From NCBI RefSeq assembly GCF_000808015.1, contig NZ_JWHR01000059.1, forward strand, positions 1 to 64,000: 64,000 nt of DNA, in the 5' to 3' direction. The notes beneath the pieces were generated by a model. It did no database searches. It saw only the letters and a program-made list of their open reading frames with translations, and had not been told where the DNA came from. Source of the DNA: Terrisporobacter othiniensis (lineage in GTDB: Bacteria > Bacillota > Clostridia > Peptostreptococcales > Peptostreptococcaceae). A program made the translations under genes and the position numbers. Below are positions 61,380 to 64,000 of this stretch, one piece after another (within the stretch, counting starts at the first letter, position 1; each line of letters starts with the position of its first letter).

Positions 61380-63437
61380 ATGAATAACTTAAATAAAGAG
61401 ATACAATTTGTAAAAGGAATAGGACCTAAAAGAGCTGAAAAACTTCATAAACTTAATATATTTACGCTAAAAGATCTAATATATTATTTTCCGAGACAAT
61501 ATGAAGATAGAAGTATTATAAAAAAAATTAGTCAATTGGAAAATGAGGACAAGGTATCGATTAAAGGAATTATAACTAAAATTGATACATATAGTCCGCG
61601 AAAAGGTATGAAAATAACTAGGATAGATATAAGAGATGATAGCGGTTATATAAAAATGTCATTTTTTAATCAAGAATATATTACAAAAGTATTTAAAAGT
61701 GGAGATAGTATTTTAGCTTTTGGAAAAGTTAAGATAGAAAATAACTTTAAGGAATTTATCCCGATTGAAGTAGAACATTATACTAATAAGCCAAGTTCTA
61801 CTTGTAAAATTGAACCAGCATACCCTTTGACTTATGGTTTAACTAATAAAGAGTTACAAGGAATGATAAAATCAGTTCTTGCAAAGGAAGAATTTAAAGT
61901 TGAAGAATATTTACCTAAGTATATATTAGACAAATATAAATTATGCAGTATTGATTTTGCTGTTAGAAATATACATTCTCCAGTTAATAAGGAATATTTA
62001 AAAGTTGCCTTATATAGGTTAGTTTTTGAAGAATTTCTAATTTTACAATTGGGACTATTTTATTTTAAAAGTGGAATCAATGAAGCTAGTGGAATAGAAT
62101 TTGAAGAAAAAGAAAAATTAAATGATATAATAAAATCTCTTCCATTTAAATTAACAAAGGCTCAAAGTCGAGCATTAAATGAAATTACTAAAGATATGAC
62201 ATCTTTAAAAGTGATGAATAGACTAGTTCAAGGTGATGTGGGAAGTGGAAAAACTGTTGTAGCATTACTTGCTCTAGCTAGTGCTGTTTTAAATGGCTAT
62301 CAGGGAGCTTTAATGGCACCTACAGAGATTTTAGCATCACAGCACTATGATTCCTTTAAAGAAACATTAGAAGCTTTTAATATTAAGTCTGAGCTGTTAG
62401 TGGGGAGTCTTACAAAAAAACAAAAAGAAAAAGTATTAGAAAAAGTAAAAAATCAAGAAGTGGATATTCTTATTGGAACACATGCTCTTATAGAAGATAA
62501 GGTGGAATTCAAAAATTTAGGTATAGTTATAACGGATGAACAACATAGATTTGGTGTTAGACAAAGAGGAAGATTATCTAATAAAGGAGATAGTCCTGAT
62601 ATTCTTGTTATGACTGCAACACCAATACCTAGAACATTAGCGCTAATTTTATATGGCGATTTAGATATATCTATAATAGATGAGTTGCCTCCAGGAAGGC
62701 AACCTGTAGAAACTATAGCTATAGAACATAAAAGAAGAAAAGAAGCTTATGAGAATTTAGTAAGAAATGAAGTTGAAAAAGGAAGACAAGTTTATGTTGT
62801 ATGTCCTTTAGTAGATGAAAGTGAAAAGATAGAAGCTACAGCGGCAGTTGAATTAGTAGAAGAGTTAAAAAGAGAATTTTTTTCAGATTTACGAGTGGGT
62901 CTGCTTCATGGTAAGATGAGACCGAGTGAAAAAGATGATATAATGGATGATTTTAAAAATAAAAAACTAGATATATTAGTATCTACTACGGTTATTGAAG
63001 TAGGAGTTAATGTACCTAACGCCACGTTGATGATAATAGAAAATGCAGAGAGATTTGGTTTAGCACAGCTTCATCAGCTTAGAGGCCGTGTTGGAAGAGG
63101 AAAGCATAAATCTTATTGCATATTAATTTACAATTCAAAAACAGAAGTATGTAGGGAAAGAATGGCTATTATGGAAGAGACTACAGATGGATTCAAAATA
63201 TCTCAAAAAGATTTAGAAATAAGAGGTCCAGGTGAGTTTTTTGGGACAAGACAACATGGTCTGCCAGAGTTAAAAGTTGCAAACATTTTTAAACATATTA
63301 AAATATTAAAACAAGCTCAATTAGAGGCTAGATACATAATTGGCCAAGATGTAAAATTACAGCAAGAAGATAATAAAAAATTAAAAGAAGAAATATTGTA
63401 TAAATTTAGTGAACGTGAAGAAATCTCATTAAATTAG
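61380..63437 (+). CDS. recG: ATP-dependent DNA helicase RecG
   Basis: A 685-residue helicase. Order: wedge/OB domain (residues ~1-150), helicase domains with Walker A GDVGSGKTVVALLAL, the DEQHRFG box, TATPIPRTLAL, and GRVGRGKHKSYC with the TRG motif in the C-terminal part. It remodels stalled forks and Holliday junctions. I chose ATG 61380 with GGTGAT six bases upstream rather than GTG 61371. It follows a terminator but is still close to fakA, and precedes rsmD. Confidence 0.97.
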   Translation: MNNLNKEIQFVKGIGPKRAEKLHKLNIFTLKDLIYYFPRQYEDRSIIKKISQLENEDKVSIKGIITKIDTYSPRKGMKITRIDIRDDSGYIKMSFFNQEYITKVFKSGDSILAFGKVKIENNFKEFIPIEVEHYTNKPSSTCKIEPAYPLTYGLTNKELQGMIKSVLAKEEFKVEEYLPKYILDKYKLCSIDFAVRNIHSPVNKEYLKVALYRLVFEEFLILQLGLFYFKSGINEASGIEFEEKEKLNDIIKSLPFKLTKAQSRALNEITKDMTSLKVMNRLVQGDVGSGKTVVALLALASAVLNGYQGALMAPTEILASQHYDSFKETLEAFNIKSELLVGSLTKKQKEKVLEKVKNQEVDILIGTHALIEDKVEFKNLGIVITDEQHRFGVRQRGRLSNKGDSPDILVMTATPIPRTLALILYGDLDISIIDELPPGRQPVETIAIEHKRRKEAYENLVRNEVEKGRQVYVVCPLVDESEKIEATAAVELVEELKREFFSDLRVGLLHGKMRPSEKDDIMDDFKNKKLDILVSTTVIEVGVNVPNATLMIIENAERFGLAQLHQLRGRVGRGKHKSYCILIYNSKTEVCRERMAIMEETTDGFKISQKDLEIRGPGEFFGTRQHGLPELKVANIFKHIKILKQAQLEARYIIGQDVKLQQEDNKKLKEEILYKFSEREEISLN

Positions 63438-63475
63438 TTGAAATTTATGGTAAAATAAAGAAAGGAGATATAATT

Positions 63476-64000
63476 TTGAGAGTTATTTCAGGAAAAGCAA
63501 GAGGACTAAAATTAAATGCTCCGAAAAATGATGACGTAAGACCTACGACAGACAGAGTTAAAGAGTCTTTATTTAATATGATTAATCCATATATAATGGA
63601 CAGTAATATATTAGATTTATTTGCTGGGACAGGTTCTTTAGGAATTGAGTGTTTATCAAGAGGAGCGAATAAATGTATTTTTGTAGATAATAGTAAGGAA
63701 AGTATAAACATTGTAAAATCTAATATAAAGAAGGCAAGAGTTGAAAGTGAAAGTATAGTATTAAACTTAGATTTTAAAAGTGCTATAAACTCTTTATCTT
63801 TAAAAAATGAAAAATTTGACGTTATATTTATGGATCCTCCATATTATAAGAATCTGTTTAGTGATGCATTAGGTAGTATAGATAATAATAACCTTTTAAA
63901 AGAAGATGGTATTATTGTTGTAGAACATGATACTAAAGATAAATTTCCAGATAATATTGGAAGATTGTACAAAAGTAGAGACAAAAAATATGGTAATACA
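63476..64000 (+). CDS. rsmD: 16S rRNA m2G966 methyltransferase (5' part, runs off window)
   Basis: The first 175 codons of a RsmD protein. TTG start at 63476 with AAAGGAGATATAA upstream. The N-terminus MRVISGKARGLKLNAP, SAM-binding DLFAGTGSLGIECLSRGA, and catalytic FMDPPYYKN are present. It methylates G966 of 16S rRNA. The frame is open to the end of the window, so the C-terminus is missing here. Confidence 0.95.
   Translation, partial: MRVISGKARGLKLNAPKNDDVRPTTDRVKESLFNMINPYIMDSNILDLFAGTGSLGIECLSRGANKCIFVDNSKESINIVKSNIKKARVESESIVLNLDFKSAINSLSLKNEKFDVIFMDPPYYKNLFSDALGSIDNNNLLKEDGIIVVEHDTKDKFPDNIGRLYKSRDKKYGNT

Overview
The window is AT-rich (by eye under one third G+C) chromosomal DNA from an endospore-forming, low-GC Gram-positive bacterium. 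Gene content and order (spoIIGA-sigE-sigG, spoIVA, the sepF-divIVA-ileS block, and gmk-rpoZ-coaBC-priA-def-fmt through prkC-rsgA-rpe-thiN-spoVM-rpmB-fakA-recG-rsmD) fit an anaerobic Clostridia lineage. My best guess is Peptostreptococcaceae, the Clostridioides/Paraclostridium/Romboutsia group; this is inference from content, not a search. Almost everything is chromosomal core. I saw no rRNA, tRNA, CRISPR array, insertion sequence or prophage.

Layout. 1-2.2 kb: mother-cell and forespore sigma factor locus (3' part of spoIIGA, sigE, sigG). 2.2-5.7 kb: ymxH-like gene, nrdR, pgeF and a PhoB/PhoR-type two-component system. 5.8-7.9 kb: two tandem YIEGIA-family membrane proteins and a 66-residue partner, a poorly understood three-gene unit. 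8.0-12.4 kb: a PDZ/radical-SAM/DUF512 protein with der, plsY and gpsA. 12.5-14 kb: spoIVA, whose ribosome-binding site lies in a perfect inverted repeat that also overlaps a candidate SigE promoter. 14.3-17.8 kb: alanine/glycine symporter, serS and a cysteine-rich DUF1540 protein, followed by a decayed EamA transporter. 18.4-26 kb: cell-division and shape block (HlyD-like protein, yggS, sepF, yggT, ylmH, divIVA) and a T-box controlled ileS of the long, eukaryote-like type. 26-28.5 kb: divergent tetR/degV with a perfect palindromic operator, then an MTA/SAH nucleosidase. 28.7-34 kb: DUF5665, TraR/DksA-like and polysaccharide deacetylase genes, lspA, rluD, and a PyrR-attenuated pyrR-uraA unit. 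34.1-40.5 kb: three less universally conserved genes (OLD-family nuclease, large secreted GH25 lysozyme, NFACT/RqcH protein). 40.8-64 kb: a long co-directional run of housekeeping genes, interrupted near 57.6-58.3 kb by a decayed 5'-nucleotidase gene and holding the 25-codon spoVM gene.

How it works together. Three sporulation elements co-occur: the SpoIIGA/SigE/SigG switch, the coat basement ATPase SpoIVA, and its membrane anchor SpoVM. The fatty-acid kinase pair is also here, FakA (yloV) and a DegV/FakB lipid-binding protein under TetR control. PrkC and its phosphatase sit next to RsgA. The most interesting non-obvious signal is the spoIVA leader. Read-through mRNA from the upstream housekeeping operon would mask the Shine-Dalgarno sequence, while an mRNA started at the proposed SigE promoter would lack the masking arm.
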